A stretch of DNA of 64,000 bases from the NCBI RefSeq assembly GCF_900177805.1, contig NZ_FXAX01000001.1, positions 1,240,001 through 1,304,000 of the forward strand, given 5' to 3'. The position numbers and the translations under genes were made by a program. This document shows, in pieces, positions 55,101 to 63,631 of the stretch. Position 1 is the stretch's first letter; the number at the start of each line of letters is the position of its first letter. This DNA is from Fibrobacter sp. UWB13 (GTDB taxonomy: Bacteria > Fibrobacterota > Fibrobacteria > Fibrobacterales > Fibrobacteraceae). The notes below the pieces were generated by a model that ran no database searches, was not told where the DNA came from, and worked only from the letters and a program-made list of their open reading frames with translations.

Positions 55101-56122
55101 TCAGCAACGACCGTAAAATGGTCATTCGCCATGCGACAAATCAAGTTATTCGGGAATATTTTTTTTAGCGTTGCCGCAAAATTGAGCAAAAATTCATCGC
55201 CCTTGCCGTAGCCATTGGCGTTATTGTAGAGTTTCATCCCGACAATGTCAAAGAATATGACCGAAGGCGTTCCGCCAGCAATCCTGATATCAGTAACATA
55301 ACTTTCGCCACGCATGCGGCAATATTCCATATTCGGAAGTCCCGTCAATGTATCAAAATAACGGTCCGTCCTTTCGCTTATTCTATGGAAAATCGCATCC
55401 TTGCCATGCCACTTGATTAAGGAAGCTTTCAAAATCAAGTCACCGCCGGTACGGGAATTCGGAACAAGGACTTCTCCTTTTTCAAGAACCTCGTCAAGTG
55501 TGATAAGCTGGACTTCATTGGGGTCAAAGAAATACTCTTCAAACGTAATGCCGGAATCAAAAGCTTTTACAGGCGTCCAAACTTTATCAACAGACGCACT
55601 GAGCATATAGATTTCATGAGTTTTGGCATCGACAATGACAAAAGGCTCTACGCTGTCATTGTTCAAGAACTCCATCAAGCCATTATCGAATTCATTGCGA
55701 AAATCTCTACATGTTTCACAAGCGGAAGTCACATCGTCATAAATAACGATTGCACATTCTGAGCCATCATCCAAAACACGATGGTAACCTTGAGCATGCA
55801 ACGTACGGTATTCGTCCTTGCCATACAATTTTTGACGGTAAACAACCTCGTAACGACCATCCTTGGATTTTGCAAATTCTTTAGCCTTAGTCGCTACAAA
55901 AACAATGTCTTCACGATGGACATCCCTGTACATGTCCGTATCGAGGAACTTCAACAAATCTTCACGTGTACAACCAGGAGCCTGCCAACGAACAAGTCCA
56001 TCAGAAACAAGAATAGTCTGAATATGACCATCTACAAATCGGTAGACAGCAAGCGGAACTTCGGAATGCTCTAATTCATTCCGTATCCCCTCAGGAATCT
56101 TTTTTTCACCAGCATCAGACAT
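52157..56122 (-). CDS. PAS-GGDEF-EAL-REC-PAS multidomain c-di-GMP signalling protein
   Basis: About 1321 residues from ATG 56122, preceded by GGAGG at 9 nt. N-terminal PAS-like sensors (1-270), GGDEF-like domain near 275-380 whose signature reads RMANDHF, so cyclase activity is probably lost, then an EAL domain (~410-670) with GMEALARW near 448, VEITESIMASD, MDDFGSGYSSL and LAEGVET intact, so it probably hydrolyses c-di-GMP. After ~720 follow a PAS-like part, a receiver-like domain near 805-930 (TILLADTNPQNRAFLE, LALVDAALPKIDGF) and further PAS-like domains to the end. No signal peptide. Controls biofilm or surface behaviour by inference. Confidence 0.88.
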   Translation of the reverse strand: MSDAGEKKIPEGIRNELEHSEVPLAVYRFVDGHIQTILVSDGLVRWQAPGCTREDLLKFLDTDMYRDVHREDIVFVATKAKEFAKSKDGRYEVVYRQKLYGKDEYRTLHAQGYHRVLDDGSECAIVIYDDVTSACETCRDFRNEFDNGLMEFLNNDSVEPFVIVDAKTHEIYMLSASVDKVWTPVKAFDSGITFEEYFFDPNEVQLITLDEVLEKGEVLVPNSRTGGDLILKASLIKWHGKDAIFHRISERTDRYFDTLTGLPNMEYCRMRGESYVTDIRIAGGTPSVIFFDIVGMKLYNNANGYGKGDEFLLNFAATLKKIFPNNLICRMANDHFTVVADMKNIEKKLCEIRKYVKSVVSKISMDVNIGVCKIDDFETMVDACEKAKIACKVQKQSSDNFFRYYDEDLRKTLVLQNYVVNHIDEAINNGYIKVYYQPVVRTITETFCGMEALARWVDPQYGFLNPAVFIGALEESRQIHKLDSHVINIVCKEMRAELDAGKPIVPVSFNLSRLDFIGCDIFDVVERALKKYSIDREYIRVEITESIMASDSYVQSEIQRFRLVGYEVWMDDFGSGYSSLNTLKDYKFDELKIDMAFLSNFNDASRTIISSTVRMAKNLGLKTLAEGVETKEQMDFLKGIGCEKVQGYYYGKPQPLKDTMKHMESIGMAVEDHNARVVYSKLGSLDYLVDSPKGILSYKDGLFKFLFVNKQLEEQISSLGFAHIEDVEKAINDPKDPAYYTLHEAEKAAYTGPREITYAARGSYVFLSGYLIADIEGTHIYDMSLRNTHVSAFDISSSSSKITSLPTDAKTILLADTNPQNRAFLESVLRSNYNLLLAEDGEQVLNFLLEYGNRISLALVDAALPKIDGFKIIQKFHGDKHEFQMPFIVMTDNEELAKESVRLGAYQSILTPIKNKDQVKSKIDDAIKNTELLHQLALNYMEYVPGGVILLEAVSGDILYVNGRALEIFDCDNVDDFRSLAGNKFEGAVLPEDYAAVGETLETLFRSRSALPSQTTYRVRTKKGFVKRIYHVGRYFRDTPYGRILSVFVSEDDMALKNYFGRKNAFKIFMASGEATHTKSYEPGYKGYLFWNLTRNSPVIRMDGISYIPKELTGKYTYDAHFDYLVKLMSKDSVNIQKTTAYTREKLILAYANKRAVPSLNLNYNFKNGWFSIKSTFDMMADPDTGDVILKLQNENNTDVEAYKELTDAVVLNLYDQIIYLDGNTDRLLSLSCLEGKPMYVQRSISDSIENLCKLFQMPLCSVEAFMERANRNSASGETYGRTLTLEDGHVKFVRAKALYNGSNKYIITVSDVTHAKNELI

Positions 56123-56332
56123 AACCACACGCCTCCGCAACGAAGGATTTTACATCCCATAACGGTCCAAAACCACTCCCCTCCCAAAATCCCCCCTAAA
56201 AGCTAAAAATAACCTTTATTTATTAAAATAGCATAAATTTTTAAAAATCGCAAGTTTTACAAAATATTTTTGTATCAAAATTAAAGCATTATTGTGACCG
56301 GCAGCACATGTTGTAAATCAAGAAAATCTAGC
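56123..56332. other. 210 bp AT-rich spacer
   Basis: Between the GGDEF-EAL start and the SDR terminator. Presumably holds the promoter for the former. No other structure seen. Confidence 0.5.
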
Positions 56333-56362
56333 ATTAGAAAAATCCCGCATTCCATGCGGGAT
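56333..56362 (-). terminator. intrinsic terminator of the SDR gene
   Basis: Minus-strand GATCCCGCA-TGGAA-TGCGGGATTTTTC: 8 bp stem ATCCCGCA/TGCGGGAT and T5. Confidence 0.9.
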
Positions 56363-56398
56363 CAAACATTCGCCATTCAGGCAAAAAACTAATAACGA

Positions 56399-57136
56399 TT
56401 AAGCGAAGACGTTGCGACCAGCGTCTACAGCATCAGCTACGCTTTTGCCCACGTAATCCTGAGCGCTAAACCAGCGACCGCTCTTCTTGTCATCGAGGAG
56501 CACGCTCACGAGAGCCCCAGGAACAACAGTTTCCGGAGCGTTCGGGGCATTCGGACCACCGAGATCCGTACGGAGCCAACCCGGATCCATAACATTCATC
56601 ATCACGTCGGTACCGTTCAGCTTGCAAGCAAAATCCTTCACGAACTTCGTGAGAGCAGCCTTAGCACAGGCGTAAGCGGCAAGTTCCGGTTCATTGGCAA
56701 TACCGCTCGTCGTGAGCTGCATGCGACCAAAACCGCGCTTGATCATGCCCGGCAAAAAGTGATACACAATTTTCATCGGCGCAAAGAAGTTCACCGCCAT
56801 CGCCTGGCGGAAGTCATCCATCGTGTTCGTCGTATAATCGGAAAAATAGTGGCTCATGAGACCGGCATTATTAAATACGAGGTCCACCTGTACGCCAAAG
56901 GAATCGATTTCGGCAAGGGCAGCATCAATTTCAGCTTCGTTTTCGAGATTACAGCCCACAGCCTTCACTTGTACACCATACGGAGCAAGTTCTGCAATGA
57001 CCTTTTCGGCATGGCTCTTGTCGCGCCCCTGCAAAATGAGGTTTGCACCGAGTTTAGCCATTTCGATAGCGATGAGACGACCGACACCACGGCATCCACC
57101 TGTTACCAAGCACCATTTTCCTTTTACATCAATCAT
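56399..57136 (-). CDS. short-chain dehydrogenase/reductase
   Basis: 245 residues, SDR length. Cofactor loop LVTGGCRGVGRLIAIE (10-25), Asn-containing VFNNAGLMSH, catalytic Ser in QLTTSGIANE, and YACAK active-site Tyr/Lys. The cofactor Arg/Lys after strand 2 (QGRDKSHAE) favours NADPH. Substrate unknown. Divergent from the XRE gene at 57443, separated by 306 bp. Confidence 0.9.
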   Translation of the reverse strand: MIDVKGKWCLVTGGCRGVGRLIAIEMAKLGANLILQGRDKSHAEKVIAELAPYGVQVKAVGCNLENEAEIDAALAEIDSFGVQVDLVFNNAGLMSHYFSDYTTNTMDDFRQAMAVNFFAPMKIVYHFLPGMIKRGFGRMQLTTSGIANEPELAAYACAKAALTKFVKDFACKLNGTDVMMNVMDPGWLRTDLGGPNAPNAPETVVPGALVSVLLDDKKSGRWFSAQDYVGKSVADAVDAGRNVFA

Positions 57137-57442
57137 TCCGTATCCCTTTGCGCAACGCGCGATAAATATGTCCCTACGGAAAAATAATCAAACCTTTTTG
57201 AATAAAAACAAACGAATGAAACGTTTCTGTATACAAACGTAAAAGATACCCAAATTTTTCACTCGTTTTTCGATACGAAAATTCCCGTTTTTTAGCCAAA
57301 ACAAGTGTTTTCCGAGGAAAAAAACTCATCGTCATTTTATGACATATGTTTTTAAGAAAATCAAAAGATTTCAAAGTTTTACGTCTTTTGCAAACTATCG
57401 CATGCACAAAAATTTTGTGTTTTTTCGTAAAATTATAGCCCG
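57137..57442. other. 306 bp divergent spacer SDR / XRE
   Basis: AT-rich, with no gene. Contains a perfect 15 bp palindrome CACAAAAATTTTGTG (57405-57419) 24 bp before the XRE start. Confidence 0.6.
57405..57419. promoter_or_regulatory. candidate operator palindrome
   Basis: CACAAAA-A-TTTTGTG, perfect over 7 bp arms, placed between a likely promoter and the XRE ATG. Autoregulation by the adjacent helix-turn-helix protein is the simplest reading. Confidence 0.4.
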
Positions 57443-57808
57443 ATGAATTACGAGACACTCCTATTCCATGAAGCCATACGGCTTCTTATAATTTCGGTTC
57501 GACAAAAACAGCAGCACACGCAACAATCGCTGTCCATCGAATCAGGAATTTCTAGACAGTTCATATCGCAATTGGAATGCGGGAAGCGAATTCCATCGAT
57601 AGATACACTCTGCCAACTCGCAATTGCGCTGAAGACAAGCATCAGTTGTCTTTCAGTCGAACTTGACCGAATCTACCAGCAACTTTTTTGGCAAAGGCAT
57701 GCACAGCGAAACGAAACATCCACGGATTGTTCAGCAGAAAATGCCGCCGAAAACAGGAATTTTGGGCTAGAATACATACGCAAGACAGGAGGGTTAGACA
57801 GGCTTTAG
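57443..57808 (+). CDS. XRE-family helix-turn-helix regulator
   Basis: 121 residues. HTH_3 domain at 10-75: SVRQKQQHTQQSLSIESG, SRQFISQLECGKRIPS, DTLCQLAIALKTSISCL. The C-terminal ~45 residues (QRNETSTDCSAENAAENR) are low-complexity. Small stand-alone regulator upstream of rlmN, 40 bp gap; not certain that they are co-transcribed. Target unknown. Confidence 0.88.
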   Translation: MNYETLLFHEAIRLLIISVRQKQQHTQQSLSIESGISRQFISQLECGKRIPSIDTLCQLAIALKTSISCLSVELDRIYQQLFWQRHAQRNETSTDCSAENAAENRNFGLEYIRKTGGLDRL

Positions 57809-57848
57809 CCCTTAACAAGAAGCTTAAAATTTTCTATCTTTACAGGAT

Positions 57849-58922
57849 ATGGAATGGCAGCGCAATATAAAAACTTTGACAACCGACGAGCTCAAAGCTT
57901 GGCTTCGGGATGTTGACGAAAAGCCCTACCGCGCCGACCAAATTCAAAAATGGCTATTCTGCCAGCAGGTGCGTAGCTACGATGAGATGGTAAACATCTC
58001 CCCTGCCCTCCGCGAAAAAATGGCAAAACAGTTCACGCTTTGCGGTCTCAAGGAAGACCAGCGTTCTGTTTCTGTCGATGGAACGGTCAAGTGGCTTTTT
58101 GAGACCGAAGACGGTCACCATATCGAAACCGTGATGATCCCGGCAAACGGTCGCTATTCCGTTTGCGTTTCGACCCAGGTCGGCTGCGCCATGAACTGCG
58201 CATTCTGCCGCACCGCCAAGATGGGATTCACGCGTAACCTCGAAGCAGGCGAAATTCTCGAAGAAATCATCAACGTCAACTGGTACTTGAAGGACAACGG
58301 CTTCATGAACGAAGAAGGCGGAGTCGCCCAGGTGACGAATATCATTTTCATGGGCATGGGCGAACCGCTCAACAACCTCGAGAACGTCCACCGCGTCTGC
58401 TGCACGCTGCACAACCAGAAACTTTTCAACATGGGCGCAAAGCGCATGACCGTGAGCACTTCGGGTGTCGTCCCGAAGATCAAGGAGCTCGTGGACAGGA
58501 ACACGCCCTGCTGCCTCGCGGTAAGCCTCAACAGCACGAACAACGAATACCGTTCGTCCGTGATGCCGGTAAACAAGACTTGGCCTATCGAAAAACTTTT
58601 GGAAGCGGTTGACGAATACATCCGTCGCACCGATAATTATGTGACGTTCGAGTTCGTGCTCATCCAGAACATCACCTGCACGCCCAAGGCTGCAAAAGAG
58701 CTCATCCGCATCTGCGCCCCGCGCCGCGTGAAGGTAAATGCCATCGTGCTAAACGACGGCGATGACCCGACGCTCCACGCCCCCACCCCCGAAGAGGTGG
58801 AAGATTTCCTCGCCGCCGTGCGAGCAGCTGAAATTCAAATAACGATCCGCAATCCGCGCGGTAGGGATATCCTTGCTGCGTGTGGACAATTAGCGTACAA
58901 AAAGGAAGGTAAAGAATGTTAA
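57849..58922 (+). CDS. rlmN: 23S rRNA (adenine(2503)-C(2))-methyltransferase / tRNA m2A
   Basis: 357 residues. Radical-SAM enzyme that methylates A2503 of 23S rRNA and A37 of tRNAs. Cluster Cys in GCAMNCAFCRTAKMGF (113, 117, 120); FMGMGEPLNNLENV; substrate-Cys region NPRGRDILAACGQLAYK near the end. ATG 57849 follows AGG. Stop overlaps the next gene's ATG (58916-58922). Confidence 0.96.
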   Translation: MEWQRNIKTLTTDELKAWLRDVDEKPYRADQIQKWLFCQQVRSYDEMVNISPALREKMAKQFTLCGLKEDQRSVSVDGTVKWLFETEDGHHIETVMIPANGRYSVCVSTQVGCAMNCAFCRTAKMGFTRNLEAGEILEEIINVNWYLKDNGFMNEEGGVAQVTNIIFMGMGEPLNNLENVHRVCCTLHNQKLFNMGAKRMTVSTSGVVPKIKELVDRNTPCCLAVSLNSTNNEYRSSVMPVNKTWPIEKLLEAVDEYIRRTDNYVTFEFVLIQNITCTPKAAKELIRICAPRRVKVNAIVLNDGDDPTLHAPTPEEVEDFLAAVRAAEIQITIRNPRGRDILAACGQLAYKKEGKEC

Positions 58923-59536
58923 CGCAAAACCTCCCGGAATTCTGGGATAATCTTTATGCCGAAGGCAAGGACTACTGGAATTTCAAGAAGGCGACTCCAG
59001 CCCTGATTGAATTTTTTAAGCACCCATCCTGCCCTGCAGAGGGCTCCGTGCTGATTCCAGGTGCCGGGTTCGGCTACGATGCCGAAGCATGGGCTTTGCG
59101 TGGACACGAAGTTTTGGCAGTCGACTTTGCTCCGACCGCTGTTGATGAACTGGACCACTTGAGCCGCAAGCACAAGAACTTGCGCTCCCTCGACCTCGAC
59201 TTGTTCACCCTTTCTCCGAAGGATGCCAAGCGCGGCGGTCAGCAGTTCGACATCATTTATGACTACGGCACGTTCTCGGCTATCCATCCGGGTCGCCGCG
59301 ACGAATTCTTCGAAGTCTGCTACAAGATGATGAAGGACGATGGCGTGTTCATCTGCCTCATGTACCCGCTCATGAACGGCAAGACCATGCAGGGCCCTCC
59401 GCACTGCATGAGTGAAGGCGAACTCATGGCTCGTCTGGACGGTGTGTTCGACATTGTTGAACGCATCAAGCCCACGAACAGCATTCCGGGCCGCGAAGGC
59501 AAGGAAGAGTTCTGGCTCATGAAGAAGTGCCTGTAA
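58916..59536 (+). CDS. TPMT-family SAM-dependent methyltransferase
   Basis: 206 residues. Thiopurine-methyltransferase-like fold: FWDNLYAEGKDYWNFKKATPALIEFF (positions 9-34), SAM motif VLIPGAGFGYDAEAWALRG, VDFAPTAVDEL, and IIYDYGTFSAIHP. SD GGAAGGTAAAG within the rlmN end; translational coupling (7 bp overlap). Substrate may be a small thiol, halide or sulfide, but this cannot be read. Confidence 0.88.
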   Translation: MLTQNLPEFWDNLYAEGKDYWNFKKATPALIEFFKHPSCPAEGSVLIPGAGFGYDAEAWALRGHEVLAVDFAPTAVDELDHLSRKHKNLRSLDLDLFTLSPKDAKRGGQQFDIIYDYGTFSAIHPGRRDEFFEVCYKMMKDDGVFICLMYPLMNGKTMQGPPHCMSEGELMARLDGVFDIVERIKPTNSIPGREGKEEFWLMKKCL

Positions 59537-59541
59537 AGCCT

Positions 59542-59578
59542 TTGGTCATTAGTCAATGGTCTTTAGTTATTAGAATTT
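59542..59578. repeat. heptamer array after TPMT gene
   Basis: TGGTCATT-AGTCAAT-GGTCTTT-AGTTATT with 7 bp period. Confidence 0.7.
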
Positions 59579-59598
59579 GAGTCCGTTGTAATTTTAGC

Positions 59599-59634
59599 TG
59601 TCATGCCCGCCTCCGAGCGGGCATCTCTTTTTCT
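59599..59634 (+). repeat. REP-like palindrome with terminator-like tail
   Basis: TGTC-ATGCCCGC-CTCCGA-GCGGGCAT-CTCTTTTTC: perfect 8 bp stem (59603-59610 with 59617-59624) followed by five T. Probably serves as the terminator of rlmN-TPMT. Confidence 0.85.
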
Positions 59635-59724
59635 AGACTTTGTGCTTGTAAAAAAAGCGCGATAGACTCCACAGGCGCACCATTTTTTTGTATTTTTAGC
59701 CCAGTTTTTTATAAGGATTTTACT

Positions 59725-60222
59725 ATGGCTAACGATTTATGCCCGTGCGGTTCTGGCAAAGCATATTGCGACTGCTGCGAACCGATTATTAAGAAGACAA
59801 CTCTCGCCCCGTCCCCGGAAGCTTTGATGCGCTCCCGTTACACCGCTTACGCCAAGCACGAAATTGCATGGCTTAAGGAATCCCTCGAAGCCACCCAGCG
59901 TGACGACTTTGACGAACCGAGCGTAGAAGCTTGGAGCCGTGAATCTGAATGGCTCGGCATCGAAATCAAGCAGACCAAGACCGAAGAAGAAAAGAACATT
60001 GGCTGGGTCGAATTTGTCGCTCGCTTCAAGCAGGGCAACATCACCCGCAACCACCACGAACTTGGCGAATTCCACAAGGTCGGCGGTGCATGGTACTTCT
60101 ATGATGGTCGTGCCGTGAAGCAGGAAACTGTCCGCCACGAAGGTCCGGTTGTCGGTCGTAACGACCCGTGCCCGTGCGGTTCCGGCAAGAAGTACAAGAA
60201 GTGCTGCGGCGCTAACAAGTAA
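59725..60222 (+). CDS. ychJ: YchJ-family SEC-C motif protein
   Basis: 165 residues. Two SEC-C zinc-binding motifs bracket the protein: [15 protein letters not shown] (4-18) and [16 protein letters not shown] (near 147-162). Between them is the NTF2-like YchJ middle domain ([19 protein letters not shown] and [10 protein letters not shown]). ATG preceded by AAGGA. Function of the family is not well defined. 26 bp before argC. Confidence 0.93.
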   Translation: MANDLCPCGSGKAYCDCCEPIIKKTTLAPSPEALMRSRYTAYAKHEIAWLKESLEATQRDDFDEPSVEAWSRESEWLGIEIKQTKTEEEKNIGWVEFVARFKQGNITRNHHELGEFHKVGGAWYFYDGRAVKQETVRHEGPVVGRNDPCPCGSGKKYKKCCGANK

Positions 60223-60248
60223 TTAAACTCTAACCCCGATACCTAAAA

Positions 60249-61214
60249 ATGTTCAAGATATTCGTAGATGGCGAAGCAGGGACCACTGGCCTGCAAATTT
60301 TCGAGAGACTTGCCAAGCGTAACGACCTGGAAATTCTCAAGATCAATCCAGAACTCCGCAAGGACGTGAACGAACGCCAGAAGATGATCAATGAATCAGA
60401 TGTGACGTTCCTTTGCCTCCCGGACGCAGCGTCCATGGAAAGTGCCGCCCTCTGCACGAATCCGAACACGCGCATCATCGACGCCTCCACGGCTCATCGC
60501 GTGAACCCGGCTTGGACATACGGTATGCCGGAACTTTCTGCTGAACAGCGCGAAGCGATTTCCAAGAGCAAGCGCATTGCAAACCCCGGTTGCCACGCCT
60601 CGGGATTTATCCTCGGCGTCCATCCGCTCGTTGCCTCGGGAATCCTCCCGAAGAGCGCAAACCTTGCCGCTTACAGCATCACCGGTTACTCCGGCGGCGG
60701 CAAGAAGCTCATCGCCGAATATGAAGCCGAAGAAGCCCTCAGCCACAAGGCTGGCGAATCGAAGGCTATCATGGCTCCCGCCCCGTACGCGCTTGCGCTC
60801 GCCCACAAGCACCTCCCCGAAATGAAGAAGTACTGCGGACTCGAAAACGTCCCGTTCTTCAACCCGGTGCTTGGCCCCTACTACAAGGGTATGGCCGTGA
60901 CGGTCGCCATCTTCCCGAACATGCTCACGAAGAAGGTCGGTCCGCAGGACTTGACCGAAATCCTCGCCAAGCATTACGAAGGTTCGAAGTTCGTGAAGGT
61001 TTTGCCGTACGAAGCCGCTCCGGTACTCTTCAACGGTCGCTTGGACCCCACGGTCTGTAACGACACGAACAACGCTCGCATCCAAGTTTTCGGCAACGAA
61101 AACATCATGCAGGTCACGACGATCATCGACAACCTCGGCAAGGGTGCTAGCGGCGCAGCTATTCAAAACATGAATATCGCGCTCGGTCTCGACGAAACGA
61201 TCGGTTTGGTCTAG
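60249..61214 (+). CDS. argC: N-acetyl-gamma-glutamyl-phosphate reductase (short, type 2)
   Basis: 321 residues. Arginine synthesis, NADPH reduction of acetylglutamyl phosphate. N-terminal VDGEAGTTGLQIFERL, catalytic Cys115 in IANPGCHASGFIL, ITGYSGGGKKLIAEYE, and HKHLPEMKKY. Length fits the ~310-residue type 2 enzymes rather than the ~345-residue type 1. Strong terminator follows. Confidence 0.95.
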   Translation: MFKIFVDGEAGTTGLQIFERLAKRNDLEILKINPELRKDVNERQKMINESDVTFLCLPDAASMESAALCTNPNTRIIDASTAHRVNPAWTYGMPELSAEQREAISKSKRIANPGCHASGFILGVHPLVASGILPKSANLAAYSITGYSGGGKKLIAEYEAEEALSHKAGESKAIMAPAPYALALAHKHLPEMKKYCGLENVPFFNPVLGPYYKGMAVTVAIFPNMLTKKVGPQDLTEILAKHYEGSKFVKVLPYEAAPVLFNGRLDPTVCNDTNNARIQVFGNENIMQVTTIIDNLGKGASGAAIQNMNIALGLDETIGLV

Positions 61215-61236
61215 TCCACAGAATTATTCTAAAACG

Positions 61237-61267
61237 AACACCGGCTCACTAGCCGGTGTTTTCTTTT
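61237..61267 (+). terminator. intrinsic terminator of argC
   Basis: AACACCGGCT-CACT-AGCCGGTGTT (10 bp perfect stem) followed by TTCTTTTT. Confidence 0.95.
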
Positions 61268-61311
61268 TATACAAAAACAGACCATTAGACTTTGAAACGT
61301 TACAAACAAAA

Positions 61312-61337
61312 AAAACGGCACCGTCAGGTACCGTTTT
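61312..61337 (-). terminator. intrinsic terminator of tkt
   Basis: Minus-strand AAAACGGTACC-TGAC-GGTGCCGTTTT followed by TTTTG; 11 bp stem with one mismatch. Confidence 0.88.
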
Positions 61338-61361
61338 CAAATTTTCGTTTGTACTCGCTAA

Positions 61362-63437
61362 TTAAGCGTTAGCTTTCTTGAAGTCTTCGACGTTCTTGGC
61401 GTATTCAGCGAGGTATTCCTTAGCAGCTGCAGCAACAGCTTCCGGAACGTAACCGAATTCCTTTTCGAGGACGCCTGCCGGAGCAGAAGCACCGAAGCGT
61501 TCGAGACCGGAGACCTTACCGAAACCACCCACGACCTGGGCGAACAGGAGCGGAAGACCGCTAGACTTTGCAAACACAGGAGTCCACGGAGTGATGATAC
61601 TGTCGCGGTAGGATTTCGGCTGCTTGAGGAAGAGAGCCGGGCTAATCATGGAAACTACGCGCACGGACTTGCCTTCGTCGCGGAGGAGTTCAGCAGCCTG
61701 GTGTTCGAGGAGAACGTCACTGCCGTTTGCAACCAAAGTAAGATCCGGCTTCTTGCCTGCGGCAGTGTTGTCGCTGACAATGTAAGCGCCCTTTCGGCAA
61801 GCCTTGGCAGCTTCGTAGCGGTTTTCACCCGGAAGCGTGTTCACGACCTGGCGAGTGAGGATGAGAGCCGTCGGGCTGTCGTTGTTTTCAAAAGCCATTT
61901 CCCATGCAGCGAGAGTTTCGTATGCGTCTGCCGGGCGGAGCACGAGCATTTCGGCCTTGCCGCTAGCCTTCGTGAGGCTTTCGAGCAAACGAATCTGCGT
62001 TTCGTGTTCGATCGGCTGGTGCGTCGGGCCGTCTTCACCCACGCGGAAGCTGTCGTGCGTGAACACGTACTTGACCGGGAGGCCCATGAGAGCGGCCATA
62101 CGGATTGCCGGCTTCATGAAGTCACTGAAGACAAAGAACGTTGCGCAAATCGGATAGAGACCGCCGTGGAGAGCGATACCGTTTGCAATGGCACCCATCG
62201 TGAGTTCAGCAACGCCGACCTGGACAAATGCACCCTTGAAGTCGTTAGCGCGGAAGATGCCCGTCTTGTCGAGGAATGCCTGCGTGTTGTCGGAGTTCGA
62301 AAGGTCTGCAGAGCTGCAGATGATGTTGTGATAATTTTCGGCGAGGTAGCCAAGAACTGTACCGCTCGTGACGCGAGTGGCAACACCTTCCTTGATGTTG
62401 AGCTTGGAGAGGTCGATTTTGAGACCCTTGCCCGAGAGCCATTCGTTGAGGGTAGCGGACTTTTCGGCGTTAGCCTTGTCCCAAGCAGCCTTAGCCTTCT
62501 TCCATTCGGCGACCTGCTTGCGGAGTTCGTTTGCGCGAGCTTCGAAGCCAGCCTTCACATCGTCAAAGACCTGGAACGGATCATCCGGATTGCCACCGAG
62601 ATTCTTGACCGTAGCAGAAGTAGAAGCACCTGCGGCATTGAGCGGCTGACCGTGCGTAGAGACAGCGCCTTCGTAGCTCTTGCCATCTTCGGCGATTGCT
62701 CCCTTAGCCATCGTGGTGTGACCGTAGACGAGCACCGGCTTTTCGGTTTCAGCCCAAGCGGCCTTGAATGCCTTGCGAAGTTCTGCAATGTTGGAACCGT
62801 CGCATTCGATAACGCGGAAGCCCCAGGATTCGTACTGCTTCACGAAGTCGTGGTCCATCACGTCTTCAGTCTTGCAGCTAAGCTGGACCTGGTTTGCGTC
62901 GTAGAAGAAAATGAGGTTCGAAAGCTTGAGGTGACCTGCAATGCGGCCCACGCCGTATGCAATTTCTTCTTCGAGACCGCCGTCAGAAACGAGGCAGACG
63001 GTCTTGTGTTCGAGGATAGAGCCAAAGCGTTCGACCATGAAGCGTTCAGCGATAGCGCCACCGAGAGCAATGCCGTGGCCGATACCGAGCGGGCCCGAGG
63101 AGTTTTCAATACCGAGGGCGACATCGACTTCCGGATGGCCCGGAGTGCGGCTGCCAAGCTGGCGGAAGTTCTTCACGTCTTCGAGCGTGAGGCGGTTCGT
63201 GAGGACGAGTTCGGAGTAGAGGAGCGGACTCATGTGACCCGGGTCCATGAAGAAGCGGTCGCGAGCCATCCAGTTGGCATCGTCCGGATCGTAACGCAAG
63301 AATTCAGCAAACAAAAGCGTGATGGCGTCTGCGGCGCCCATGGCTCCACCCGGATGTCCGGACTTGGCCTTCTGCACCATTGCGGCAGAAAGGATACGGA
63401 CGTTGTCAGCTGCTTTTGTAACTAATGAATCTTGCAC
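61362..63437 (-). CDS. tkt: transketolase
   Basis: 691 residues, GTG start preceded by AAGGGG. Thiamine-PP enzyme moving two-carbon units in the pentose phosphate pathway. KAKSGHPGGAMGAAD, TPP/Mg motif SDGGLEEEIAYGVGRIAG with NLIFFYDANQVQ, catalytic region ELTMGAIANGIALHGG, FVFSDFMKPAIRMAALM, HDSFRVGEDGPTHQP. A Lys/Ala-rich insert at ~305-345 (VAEWKKAKAAWDKANAEK) is helical linker. Monocistronic with its own terminator. Confidence 0.97.
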   Translation of the reverse strand: MQDSLVTKAADNVRILSAAMVQKAKSGHPGGAMGAADAITLLFAEFLRYDPDDANWMARDRFFMDPGHMSPLLYSELVLTNRLTLEDVKNFRQLGSRTPGHPEVDVALGIENSSGPLGIGHGIALGGAIAERFMVERFGSILEHKTVCLVSDGGLEEEIAYGVGRIAGHLKLSNLIFFYDANQVQLSCKTEDVMDHDFVKQYESWGFRVIECDGSNIAELRKAFKAAWAETEKPVLVYGHTTMAKGAIAEDGKSYEGAVSTHGQPLNAAGASTSATVKNLGGNPDDPFQVFDDVKAGFEARANELRKQVAEWKKAKAAWDKANAEKSATLNEWLSGKGLKIDLSKLNIKEGVATRVTSGTVLGYLAENYHNIICSSADLSNSDNTQAFLDKTGIFRANDFKGAFVQVGVAELTMGAIANGIALHGGLYPICATFFVFSDFMKPAIRMAALMGLPVKYVFTHDSFRVGEDGPTHQPIEHETQIRLLESLTKASGKAEMLVLRPADAYETLAAWEMAFENNDSPTALILTRQVVNTLPGENRYEAAKACRKGAYIVSDNTAAGKKPDLTLVANGSDVLLEHQAAELLRDEGKSVRVVSMISPALFLKQPKSYRDSIITPWTPVFAKSSGLPLLFAQVVGGFGKVSGLERFGASAPAGVLEKEFGYVPEAVAAAAKEYLAEYAKNVEDFKKANA

Positions 63438-63631
63438 GGTCTAACCCCTTTAGAGTTTTGTTTTTACGCGGCAAATTTAGTTTTTTCTTGCGAAACTCTC
63501 AAGGTATATTGTCAAATGAAAAGCCCAAAGCAATAAAAAGTTATATTTTCGCAACAACTTAAAATAATCCCTAAACGCCCCAAAAGAAGCGATTCTTGGA
63601 GCGCTTTTACGTGTTATCGAGAAGGAACCAA

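Noticed and set aside
61701-63425. 574-residue open frame on the plus strand
   Set aside because: Antisense shadow of tkt; Arg/Cys/Phe-rich without any domain.
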